64,000 bases of DNA from the NCBI GenBank assembly GCA_963731665.1, contig CAVSWP010000013.1, forward strand, positions 62,001-126,000. The letters are read 5' to 3'. The position numbers and the translations under genes were made by a program. Positions 25,802 to 32,911 of this stretch are shown in pieces. Below the pieces are notes generated by a model. The model saw only the letters and a list, made by a program, of their open reading frames with translations. It was not told the DNA's origin and searched no databases. This DNA comes from Chersky-840 sp035604715. Its GTDB lineage: Bacteria > Actinomycetota > Acidimicrobiia > Acidimicrobiales > UBA8190. Positions within the stretch are counted from its first letter, which is position 1; each line of letters starts with the position of its first letter.

Positions 25802-27162
25802 TGGTCGACGCCGCCCGGTCCGACGACGTCGACGCGTGCACGGTGCTGCACGTCGACATGGACTCCTTCTTCGCCTCGGTGGAGGTCCTCGACGACCGCT
25901 CGTTGGCCGGACGCCCGGTCATCGTGGGGGGCGCCGGGGCGCGTGGCGTGGTGGCCTCGTGCACCTATGAGGCGCGCGCCTTCGGCATCCACTCCGCCAT
26001 GCCCTCGGTCGAGGCCCGGCGCCGGTGTCCACACGCCGTCTTCCTGCCCGGTCGCTTCGCCCGCTACGTGGAGATGAGCGAGCTCCTGCACGGCGTCTTG
26101 CACCGCTTCTCTCCTGCGGTCGAGGGCATTGCCCTCGACGAAGCCTTCGTCGACGTCTCGGGCGGTCGCCGTCTCCTCGGCTCGCCTCCCGCGGTGGCCC
26201 GGGCCATCCGAGAGGCCGTGCGAGCGGAGCTGAGGCTGGAGTGCGGCGTGGGTGTCGCCCGCACCAAGCTGATCGCCAAGCTGGCGTCGCGCGCCGCCAA
26301 GCCGGTGCTGACCCCCGAGGGCCCCCGGCCCGGCCCCGGCGTGGTGGTGATCCTGCCGTCGCAGGAGCTGTCGTTCCTCCACCCCCTGCCGGTACGCGCC
26401 CTGTGGGGGGTGGGCCCCGCCACCGCCCGGAGGCTCGACTCGCTGGGGGTCACCACCATCGGTGAGCTGGCCCGCATCCCCCCGGACACGCTGTGCCGCT
26501 CGCTCGGCGCCGCCAACGGGAGCCTGCTGGCCGAGCTGGCCCGGGGCGACGACCCCAGGCGGGTGGAGGCGACCCGAGAGGTCAAGTCGGTAGGGCACGA
26601 AGAGACCTTCGCCGCCGACATCGCCACTCACGACGGGCTGCACCCGCATGTCGTGCGCATGGCGGATGCCGTCGGCACGCGTCTGCGTGAGGCGCGACTG
26701 GCGGGCAAGACGATCACGGTCAAGGTCCGGTACGGCGACCGCGCCACGATCACGAGATCGCACACCGTCGGGGGGCCGCTCGATTCCCCCCGCGCCCTCG
26801 GGGTCGTGGCCGGCGCACTGCTCGACGCCGTGGACGTGTCGGCCGGCGTCCGCCTCCTCGGGGTCTCGGTGTCGGGGCTCCTGGACACCGGTGGCTGCGC
26901 CCGCCAGCTCTCCTTCGATGACGACGGGGCCGAGGTGGCCCACGCCGAGGTGGGCCCGACCTCGTCGTCGACCTCGGCCGAGGCCCGCACGCTCGCCTGG
27001 CACGAGGTGGAGGCGGCCGTCTCGGCCATCCGAGCGCGCTACGGCAACGGCTCGGTGGGCCCCGCCGCTCTGGTGGGGAGCCGTGGTCTGGCCGTGAAGG
27101 AGCGAGGTGACACCCAGTGGGGGCCGACGGCGGTCGCGCCCGGGGGTGGTGACGCACGGTGA
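25801..27162 (+). CDS. dinB: DNA polymerase IV (Y family)
   Basis: 453-residue translesion polymerase. Catalytic acids D19 (HVDMDSFFASVE) and the LDEAFVDVS pair near 113 are intact, as are YEARAFGIHSAMP and the thumb HhH region (LWGVGPATARRLDSLG). After the little-finger domain come about 80 extra residues, low in complexity, without a clear beta-clamp motif. No LexA box precedes it directly, so any SOS response would depend on read-through. The start ATG overlaps the deacetylase stop. Confidence 0.93.
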   Translation: MVDAARSDDVDACTVLHVDMDSFFASVEVLDDRSLAGRPVIVGGAGARGVVASCTYEARAFGIHSAMPSVEARRRCPHAVFLPGRFARYVEMSELLHGVLHRFSPAVEGIALDEAFVDVSGGRRLLGSPPAVARAIREAVRAELRLECGVGVARTKLIAKLASRAAKPVLTPEGPRPGPGVVVILPSQELSFLHPLPVRALWGVGPATARRLDSLGVTTIGELARIPPDTLCRSLGAANGSLLAELARGDDPRRVEATREVKSVGHEETFAADIATHDGLHPHVVRMADAVGTRLREARLAGKTITVKVRYGDRATITRSHTVGGPLDSPRALGVVAGALLDAVDVSAGVRLLGVSVSGLLDTGGCARQLSFDDDGAEVAHAEVGPTSSSTSAEARTLAWHEVEAAVSAIRARYGNGSVGPAALVGSRGLAVKERGDTQWGPTAVAPGGGDAR

Positions 27163-27280
27163 CGGCTCGAGGCGAAAGCAACGCCCACGGGCCGGCGGGA
27201 GCCCCGGTTTTCGGCTTCCACCAGGTATTTGCCCATCGACGGGAACTGGCCCCGGAGTCGACGATCAGGTCCAGGCGCCG

Positions 27281-27309
27281 TTGTCTTGCCCTTCGTCCGT
27301 GCCTAAGAT
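27281..27309 (+). promoter_or_regulatory. Promoter of the DUF3040 gene
   Basis: TTGTCT (27281-27286) and TAAGAT (27304-27309) with a 17-base spacer; the start point would be near 27316, about 30 bases before the gene. It is the only clear signal in the 184-base gap after dinB. Confidence 0.55.
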
Positions 27310-27346
27310 TGCTTAGTGCGCGCGACCGGGTCCGAAGGGGGTGAGG

Positions 27347-27721
27347 GTGCCGCTATCCGAACATGAGCAGCGTGTGCTGCACGAGTTGGAGCAGGCGCTG
27401 TACCAGCAGGACCCTGCCTTCGCGGACCGCGTGCGATCCGAGAGCGTGTACCGCTTCGCCGGCCGATACCTCAAGTGGTCGGTGGTGGGCTTTCTCGCCG
27501 GCTTGGCCGTCATGCTCGTCTTCTTCACCAGCAACGTGTTCCTCGGGTTCCTCGGCGTGCTCATCATGTTCGCCTCCCTCGTCACCTTCTGGACCAACGT
27601 CCGCCGGATGGGTAAGGCGGGTTGGGAGGAGATCGGTCACTCCTTGCGCAAAGAGGGCATCGGCAACGCCCTCAACGACACGCGCGGCTGGCTGCGCGAC
27701 CGCTTCCGCCGCAACCGCTAG
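27347..27721 (+). CDS. DUF3040 membrane protein
   Basis: 124-residue protein of the actinobacterial DUF3040 family. The N-terminus MPLSEHEQRVLHELEQALYQQDPAF is the family hallmark (shown here from GTG 27347). Two membrane helices follow (about 45-63 and 67-85), then a basic C-terminus (RGWLRDRFRRNR). The family is usually found between dinB and mraZ, as here, and a role near division or envelope is often assumed but unproven. GTG 27347 is preferred to GTG 27341 because VPLSEHEQ matches relatives and a GGGGG-rich binding site precedes it. Confidence 0.85.
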   Translation: MPLSEHEQRVLHELEQALYQQDPAFADRVRSESVYRFAGRYLKWSVVGFLAGLAVMLVFFTSNVFLGFLGVLIMFASLVTFWTNVRRMGKAGWEEIGHSLRKEGIGNALNDTRGWLRDRFRRNR

Positions 27722-27751
27722 TCCCGGCCCCGGCTCGGCTCTCTGACGGCG

Positions 27752-28699
27752 GTGGGCGCCCCGACGTCGTCCCGCCACCGGGGCGGGCCCCAGCCGCGGT
27801 GCCTCGCCATCGACATCGGGGGCACCAAGCTGGCAGCCGGTCTCGTCACCCGCGACGGCGAGCTGCTCGGGGCGCGCCGAGTCCCCACCCCTAGCACCGC
27901 GGACGGCGAGGAGTTGTTCGCCGCACTGGTCGGGCTCGTCGGGTCGGTGCTCGGCTGTCAGTCCGAATCGATCGGCCCCGGCCCGGACGCGGGCCTGCTC
28001 GTGTGCGGGGTGGGCTGTGGGGGGCCCATGGACCTGGCCCAGGGGACGGTGTCTCCACTCAACATCCCGGCGTGGCGGGAATACCCGTTGCGGGCGCGCC
28101 TGGAAGACGTCGTCGGTCTGCCCGTCGCCTTGGACAACGACGCCAAGGCGTTCGCACTGGCCGAAGGTTGGACGGGCGCCGCCCGAGGTCGCCGCGACTT
28201 CCTGGCCATGGTGGTGTCGACCGGAGTGGGCGGCGGGATCGTCGTCGACGGTCATCTGCTCGACGGTTCTTCGGGCAACGCCGGCCACATCGGGCATGTC
28301 ATCGTCGAGCCCGACGGTCGCCTGTGTGTGTGCGGGGCCCGTGGATGTCTCGAGGCTGAGGCATCGGGCACCGCCATCGCGGCGACCACCGGTATGGACC
28401 CGGCCCAGGCCCCACCCGATGTCGTGGCGCGCACGGGCCGGTCGGTGGGACGGGCGGTGGCCTCGGTGGTGAGCCTGCTCGACATCGAGCTCATCGTGAT
28501 CGGCGGGTCCGTGGCGCTCGGGTTCGGCGCCCCGTTCTTCGCCGCCGCCAACACCGAGTTGCAGGCCCGGGCGCGTCTGACCTTCACGGCGGGCGCCCAC
28601 ATCGTCCCGAGTGGACTGGGAAACGGCGGGCCGTTGATCGGGGCGGGAGCACTGGGTTGGCGGGCGATCGACCGAGGATCGGTGACGTCGCGTGAGTGA
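27752..28699 (+). CDS. ROK-family sugar kinase (glucokinase-like)
   Basis: 315-residue ROK protein. ATP-binding motif LAIDIGGTKLAAGLV near the N-terminus; substrate-site GHIGHV and the zinc-binding CVCGARGCLEAEASG motif near residue 195 are complete. There is no N-terminal HTH domain, so it is a kinase rather than a ROK repressor. Glucose is the commonest substrate of this type; other hexoses or N-acetylmannosamine are possible. It starts at GTG 27752, 30 bases after the DUF3040 gene, and overlaps the next small gene. Confidence 0.87.
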   Translation: MGAPTSSRHRGGPQPRCLAIDIGGTKLAAGLVTRDGELLGARRVPTPSTADGEELFAALVGLVGSVLGCQSESIGPGPDAGLLVCGVGCGGPMDLAQGTVSPLNIPAWREYPLRARLEDVVGLPVALDNDAKAFALAEGWTGAARGRRDFLAMVVSTGVGGGIVVDGHLLDGSSGNAGHIGHVIVEPDGRLCVCGARGCLEAEASGTAIAATTGMDPAQAPPDVVARTGRSVGRAVASVVSLLDIELIVIGGSVALGFGAPFFAAANTELQARARLTFTAGAHIVPSGLGNGGPLIGAGALGWRAIDRGSVTSRE

Positions 28700-28994
28700 G
28701 CGGCGCGCCGCCGACGGGCGGGTCGGGCCGACGTCGGCCCCGACCATCGCCGCCGTCGCCGCCGCTCTGGCCCTGCGCCCGTGGTTGTGGCCGGCGGCCG
28801 TGGCGGAGGGCGCCCGTCTGGCGCGCCCCCGATGGTGGCGCCGGTGGCCCCCCCTGCCGGTGCCCGACGAAGCGCTGTGGCGGTTTCGCATGGAGACCGC
28901 ATATGGCGGGTCGGGGGAAGCCGTGCCCGACGCCGAGGACGTCGTGTCGTTCATCGGCTGGTGCAGCACCATGGGTCGGTGGCGCCGGCGCTGA
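28692..28994 (+). CDS. Small hypothetical protein
   Basis: 100-residue protein, not recognised. It has an Ala-rich hydrophobic stretch (IAAVAAALALRPWLWPAAVAEG), then a Trp/Arg-rich middle (RPRWWRRWPPLP), then a more ordered acidic segment ending in FIGWCSTMGRWRRR. It starts at GTG 28692, overlapping the end of the ROK kinase by eight bases, which supports a real coupled gene. One possible membrane or interfacial helix. No function assigned. Confidence 0.6.
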   Translation: MSERRAADGRVGPTSAPTIAAVAAALALRPWLWPAAVAEGARLARPRWWRRWPPLPVPDEALWRFRMETAYGGSGEAVPDAEDVVSFIGWCSTMGRWRRR

Positions 28995-29019
28995 ACCGGA
29001 GCAGCCGTGGCGCCCGGAC

Positions 29020-29025
29020 TAGCCT
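29020..29025 (+). promoter_or_regulatory. -10 element of a leaderless promoter for the HNH gene
   Basis: TAGCCT ends five bases before GTG 29031 and eight before ATG 29034; either could be the first codon of a leaderless message. Confidence 0.45.
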
Positions 29026-29033
29026 CATCGGTG

Positions 29034-29570
29034 ATGTTGGCCAGAGAAGCCGGCGCAAAGGGGGCGAGCCGAGCCCTCGTGCTCAACGCCACGTTTGAGC
29101 CCCTGGGGCTCGTCTCCGCCCGTCGCGCCCTGCTCCTGGTCCTGGCCATGAAGGCTGAGCTCGTCCACGCCACCGATCGGACCTTCCGCTCCGAGCGCCG
29201 GGCGTTTCCCGAGCCGTCGGTGGTGAGACTGTCGCGCTATGTCCGGGTTCCCCATGATCGTCAGGTGGCCGTGAACCGCCGTACGGTGTTCGCCCGCGAC
29301 AGTCACCGCTGCCAGTACTGCGGGTTGGCCGCCGAGAGCATCGACCACGTCCTTCCCCGGAGCCGGGGCGGGTTGCACGCCTGGGACAACGTGGTGGCCG
29401 CCTGCCGGCGCTGCAACACCCGCAAGGAGGATCGCCTGCCCCACGAGGTGGGCCTGGTCCTGCGCACCCAACCGTCGGCCCCGCGCCAACGCGTGTGGCT
29501 CCTCGCCATGAGCGGGGGAGCGCGTGACGAGTGGGCTCCGTATCTGGGTCAGCAGTCCCTGACGGCGTGA
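29034..29570 (+). CDS. HNH endonuclease family protein
   Basis: 178-residue protein. N-terminal 80 residues contain VLNATFEPLGLVSARRALLLV, a conserved block in actinobacterial HNH proteins. The HNH domain has the zinc knuckle CQYCG and CRRC with the catalytic SIDHVLPRSRGG and WDNVVAACRRCNTRK. It is a stand-alone chromosomal nuclease with no restriction or phage genes nearby, probably a housekeeping or repair nuclease. ATG 29034 is used; GTG 29031 is one codon longer. Confidence 0.85.
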   Translation: MLAREAGAKGASRALVLNATFEPLGLVSARRALLLVLAMKAELVHATDRTFRSERRAFPEPSVVRLSRYVRVPHDRQVAVNRRTVFARDSHRCQYCGLAAESIDHVLPRSRGGLHAWDNVVAACRRCNTRKEDRLPHEVGLVLRTQPSAPRQRVWLLAMSGGARDEWAPYLGQQSLTA

Positions 29571-30292
29571 GCCCCCCGGGGGGCGGCGGCTGGTCGATCG
29601 ATCGGCGCGCCGACACCGCCCGCGCCTTGCACGACCCGTGGCCGCCTCCCGCCCAGCGCGGGCGCCGGACGGCCGGGCTGTGCTCGGTGCGTGGCCCCCG
29701 GGCCGTCGTCCTCGGGAGCACGCAGTCAACCGACGTGGTCGCTGTGGAGCAGGCCCGGCGCCACAGCGTCGACGTCGTGCGCCGGACCTCGGGCGGGGGT
29801 GCGGTGTACGTCGCGCCGGATGCCCAGGTGTGGTTGGACGTGTGGCTCCCCCGGGACGACCCGTTGTGGGACGACGACGTGGTGCGCTCATCGTGGTGGT
29901 TGGGCGAGACCTGGACCAGGGCCCTGGACGGTCTGGGCGCGCCGGGACTGGGGGTGCACCGCCGGGGCGCAGCCCGTACCGAATGGTCAGACGTCGTGTG
30001 CTTCGCCGGCGTCGGACCCGGTGAGGTCACGGCCGGAACACGGAAGGTCGTGGGCGTGGCCCAGCGCCGGACTCGCGAAGGCGCCCGCCTGCACTCGATG
30101 GCCCCGTTGACGTGGGACCCGGAGCCTTTGCTGACGGTTTTGGCTCTCGACGACGACAAGGCCGGCCAGGCGCGCCTCGCACTCGACGACGTCGCCACCG
30201 GCCTTCGTGGTGTCGCGGCGCAACTCGGCGACCTCGACGCGCCACGTGCCGTCGCGTCGGTCGAGGACGCGCTGCTCGACGCGCTGCCCTAA
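29567..30292 (+). CDS. Lipoate-protein ligase / BPL-LPL domain protein
   Basis: 241-residue protein with a biotin/lipoate ligase-type catalytic fold. RRTSGGGAVYV matches the RRxSGGGAV lipoate-binding motif, and the catalytic lysine lies in AGTRKVVGVAQRRTREG. It is shorter than LplA and lacks its C-terminal accessory domain, so it could be an amidotransferase (LipL-like) or scavenging ligase. It starts at GTG overlapping the HNH stop (GTGA). No lipoyl-dependent complexes are encoded nearby. Confidence 0.8.
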   Translation: MSPPGGGGWSIDRRADTARALHDPWPPPAQRGRRTAGLCSVRGPRAVVLGSTQSTDVVAVEQARRHSVDVVRRTSGGGAVYVAPDAQVWLDVWLPRDDPLWDDDVVRSSWWLGETWTRALDGLGAPGLGVHRRGAARTEWSDVVCFAGVGPGEVTAGTRKVVGVAQRRTREGARLHSMAPLTWDPEPLLTVLALDDDKAGQARLALDDVATGLRGVAAQLGDLDAPRAVASVEDALLDALP

Positions 30293-30530
30293 CCGGTCGA
30301 CGCCTCTCCCCGTTGTAGCGGTCGCGCCGTTCTCAACGCGCCAGCGCTGGCGATCGCGCTCTCGCCGCGCTGACGACCGTGCTGGCGACGAGCTCCACCG
30401 TGGTGGCGTCGGAGCCGGCGATGGGGCTTCGGCCCGACGTGGGCCCCGGCGGCTCCGGCACCGGAGGGGCCTGTGGGGGGTGGTGGCGCGGGGTGGTGGC
30501 TCGGGTGGGGAGCTGTGGAGCCAAAAGGCA
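30293..30530. other. Intergenic region upstream of the mraZ promoter
   Basis: About 240 bases with no convincing gene. It contains a perfect 14-base palindrome CGCCAGCGCTGGCG (30339-30352) and a G/C-rich hairpin, GGCCCC ... TCCGG-CA-CCGGA-GGGGCC (30442-30471), which may end the upstream operon. The last 60 bases are rich in GGTGG. Confidence 0.4.
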
Positions 30531-30581
30531 TTGACCTGTGGGGGGTGGGGGGCTAAAGTGGCGCAAAGTGGAGTAAAGGGG
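30531..30581 (+). promoter_or_regulatory. mraZ promoter overlapped by MraZ boxes
   Basis: TTGACC (30531-30536), 17 bases, TAAAGT (30554-30559). Three direct repeats with a 10-base period lie from the -10 onwards: AAAGTGG (30555), AAAGTGG (30565) and AAAGGGG (30575). Tandem AAAGTG-type repeats at 10-base spacing are the known recognition pattern of MraZ in other bacteria, so MraZ probably represses the whole dcw operon from here. Confidence 0.8.
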
Positions 30582-30629
30582 AGGAGCCCGCCGAACTTTG
30601 CGGGGGGAGCGTCGTGGGAGCTCGATTCG

Positions 30630-31049
30630 GTGGCACGGTTTTTCGGAACGTACGAGCACTCGCTCGACAGCAAGGGTCGGGTGATCCTGCCGTCGAGGTT
30701 TCGTGCTCAGTTCGAGCACGGGGGCTACCTCACGGAGTTCCGCGACGGCTGTCTGGCGCTGTGGACTCCCGACGAGTTCGAGCGGCAGATGGAGGAGATG
30801 CAGGTCCGGGCAGCCAGCGGCAAGAGCGACCGCAACCTGGCGCGGATGTGGGCGTCGCACACGCACGATCTCGAGGTGGACCGTCAGGGGCGGATCGTGG
30901 TCCCCGCCCGGATGCGGCAGTACGCGGCGTTGGAGAGCGACGTCACCGTCGTGGGGGTGATCGACCGGGTGGAGCTGTGGGACCCGGAACGGTGGCAGGC
31001 GAACATCGGTCCGGAGGAACTGCGGTTCACCGAGGGTGCCGACGACTGA
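30630..31049 (+). CDS. mraZ: Transcriptional regulator MraZ
   Basis: 139-residue DNA-binding protein with two SpoVT/AbrB-like halves: HSLDSKGRVILPSRFR (about 10-25) and HDLEVDRQGRIVVPARMR (about 73-90). It is the first gene of the division and cell wall cluster and autorepresses it. GTG 30630 is chosen because GGGAG lies nine bases upstream and VARFFGTYEHSLD is the family N-terminus. The repeat boxes lie 50-75 bases before the start. Confidence 0.95.
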   Translation: MARFFGTYEHSLDSKGRVILPSRFRAQFEHGGYLTEFRDGCLALWTPDEFERQMEEMQVRAASGKSDRNLARMWASHTHDLEVDRQGRIVVPARMRQYAALESDVTVVGVIDRVELWDPERWQANIGPEELRFTEGADD

Positions 31050-31267
31050 GCACCGGTGGGCCGGCACCGACTGGGGACGGCCAAGAGGCCCAAGAGCAAA
31101 GGAGCGTGACGGATCACGGTCGGTGGAGCCGATCGCCAAGTGTGTGGGACACCAGGAACATGCGCAGCCCCTCGGCTGGTTCGGTGGAAGACTCCTCCTC
31201 CGCCCGCTTCCAACCGAGTCGCTGGAGAAACCCTCCCGACGGCATCCCGCCAGTCGAGGGGCTGCGG
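31050..31267 (+). ncRNA. Candidate structured leader (mraW RNA motif region) upstream of rsmH
   Basis: The 218-base mraZ-rsmH gap is unusually long for this tightly packed cluster. It contains a stem-loop: TCGGTGGAAG (31181-31190) pairs with CTTCC-A-ACCGA (31207-31217), ten pairs with one bulge and a 16-base pyrimidine-rich loop. A conserved actinobacterial structure called the mraW RNA motif is known upstream of mraW (= rsmH). Assignment here rests on location and the stem only, since I cannot match it to the consensus. Confidence 0.4.
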
Positions 31268-32209
31268 ATGCGCCAGGTGTTCACCCACGAGCCGGTCATG
31301 GTCGACGAGGTTGTGGCCCTTTTCGCCCCGGTGCCCCCAGGCCTGGTCATCGACGCCACCGCGGGAGGCGGCGGCCACAGCGCGGCGCTGCTGGCTGCGT
31401 ATCCCCGTCTCCGCCTGCTGTGCATCGACCGCGACCTCGATGCGGTGGAGGCGACGGCGCAGCGTCTCGAGGAATTCGGCGGACGCGCCGTGGTCCGTCA
31501 TGCTCGGTTCGACCGGATGGGTGACGTCGCCGCTGAGATGGGTGAGGAGCCGGGCTCGGTCAGCGGCGTGCTGTTCGACCTGGGAGTGAGCTCTCCGCAG
31601 TTGGACCGGCCCGAACGCGGCTTCTCCTACCGAGTGGACGCCCCGTTGGACATGCGCATGGATCCGGACGAGGGCCCGACCGCTTCGGACGTGGTGAACA
31701 CGCTGTCCGCGGCCGAGCTGGCCCGTCTGTTCGCCGACAACGGCGAGGGGCGCTTCGCACGGAGGATCGCGAGCGCCGTCGTGGCGGCCCGGCCGATCAC
31801 CACCACGGGAGCCCTGGCCGACGTGGTGCGCTCGGCGCTGCCGGCCGCCGTGCGCCGTCAAGGTGGCCACCCGGCGCGCCGTGTCTTTCAGGCGCTGCGC
31901 GTGGCGGTGAACGAGGAGCTCGACGTCCTGGCCGCCGCCCTCCCCATCGCCATCGACCTGCTCGTCCCCGGTGGCCGCTGTGTGGCCATCGCCTATCACT
32001 CCGGCGAGGACCGGATCGTCAAGGCCGCGTTCCGTTACGCCGAGACCGGTGGGTGCTCGTGCCCGCCCGGACTCCCGTGCTCCTGCGGTGCGCTGTCGCG
32101 GGGCCGGCTGGTGTTCCGGGGCACCCGCCGACCGACGCCGGCGGAGATGGCGGGCAACCGACGTTCGGAGAGCGCCCTGCTGCGCGCCTTCCAACGGGGT
32201 GCGGCCTGA
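31268..32209 (+). CDS. rsmH: 16S rRNA (cytosine-1402-N4)-methyltransferase
   Basis: 313-residue SAM-dependent methyltransferase acting on C1402 of 16S rRNA. N-terminus VFTHEPVMVDEVV; SAM motif IDATAGGGGHSAALL near residue 28; GVLFDLGVSSPQLD near 100; GFSYR...PLDMRMD; C-terminal AYHSGEDRIVK and RPTPAEMAGNRRSESALLRA. Normal length. ATG 31268 has GAGGGG six bases upstream; an in-frame ATG at 31160 is not preferred. Its stop overlaps the ftsL start (TGATG). Confidence 0.93.
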   Translation: MRQVFTHEPVMVDEVVALFAPVPPGLVIDATAGGGGHSAALLAAYPRLRLLCIDRDLDAVEATAQRLEEFGGRAVVRHARFDRMGDVAAEMGEEPGSVSGVLFDLGVSSPQLDRPERGFSYRVDAPLDMRMDPDEGPTASDVVNTLSAAELARLFADNGEGRFARRIASAVVAARPITTTGALADVVRSALPAAVRRQGGHPARRVFQALRVAVNEELDVLAAALPIAIDLLVPGGRCVAIAYHSGEDRIVKAAFRYAETGGCSCPPGLPCSCGALSRGRLVFRGTRRPTPAEMAGNRRSESALLRAFQRGAA

Positions 32210-32664
32210 TGGCGGTGGCCACCGCCCCCGAGCGCGTCGGGGCGGCGACTGTCGCCGGCGGCGTCCCTGACCTCGCGCCGTCCCCCCGGCGCGCCGTCGA
32301 GTCGCCGGGTCGGAGCCTCCCGCGCTGGACACCGGTCCGCACCGCGACGCTATGCGGTGTCATCGTCCTGGTCAGCCTGCTCATGGTGGTGGCGGCCAGC
32401 GCCTACCTGACCCAGGGAGAGGTCCGACTCACCCGCATGCAGCAACAACTAACGTCCGAGCTCGGCCAGCATCGCAACCTCCTGGCACGCGCCGCGCAGC
32501 TTTCCGACCCGTCCACCGTGGTTTCGCGAGCCGAGCGCGATGGCCTCACGGCGCCGAGCAAGGTGACAGACCTCCCGCTGGTGAACGTGTCGACGGCGTC
32601 GGACCCGACGACCAGCTCGCCGTTGACCGCGCACCCGTCGGTGACCTCGACCGGCGGCCGGTGA
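32209..32664 (+). CDS. ftsL: FtsL-like division protein
   Basis: 151-residue bitopic membrane protein. Cytoplasmic Pro/Arg-rich N-terminus of about 45 residues, one helix (TLCGVIVLVSLLMVVAASAYL, about 47-67), a short periplasmic coiled coil (VRLTRMQQQLTSELGQHRNLLARAAQL), then a Ser/Thr-rich tail. Sequence conservation in FtsL is low; the call rests on topology and position between rsmH and ftsI. ATG 32209 overlaps the rsmH stop. Confidence 0.82.
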   Translation: MAVATAPERVGAATVAGGVPDLAPSPRRAVESPGRSLPRWTPVRTATLCGVIVLVSLLMVVAASAYLTQGEVRLTRMQQQLTSELGQHRNLLARAAQLSDPSTVVSRAERDGLTAPSKVTDLPLVNVSTASDPTTSSPLTAHPSVTSTGGR

Positions 32665-32840
32665 TCCGGACTCCGAAGGGCCAAGGACCCGGCGCGCCCC
32701 GGCCGCGTCGCGCCCGGTCGGTGACGCCCCGACCGACAGGCGTCCGCTCGAACCCGGCCGGCACCACCCGGACCCGCCGGCCCGTCGGCGCGGGGTCGGG
32801 CACGCGCCCCGCGCCCGCGCTCGCTCGGCGGAGCGCCTCA
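32661..32840 (+). pseudogene. ftsI: Probable N-terminal segment of ftsI, out of frame
   Basis: GTG 32661 overlaps the ftsL stop as GTGA, the junction style used by nearly every gene pair in this cluster. It opens a very basic frame (VIRTPKGQGPGAPRPRRARS...). Around 32820-32840 the coding sense appears to move to the next frame, which reads AERLKAKGAARSAASLRAA and runs on into the ftsI membrane helix. That frame has no usable start until GTG 32912. A long basic N-terminus is normal for actinobacterial PBP2/FtsI. A single missing base would explain it. Confidence 0.4.
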
Positions 32841-32911
32841 AGGCGAAGGGAGCGGCGCGGTCGGCGGCGAGCCTCAGAGCGGCGGCGCGTACCCGCTCGA
32901 TCCGACGTGTC

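Noticed and set aside
29034..29570. HNH gene as part of a restriction or homing element
   Set aside because: No methyltransferase, intron or mobile-element features are adjacent; the protein looks like the stand-alone chromosomal type.
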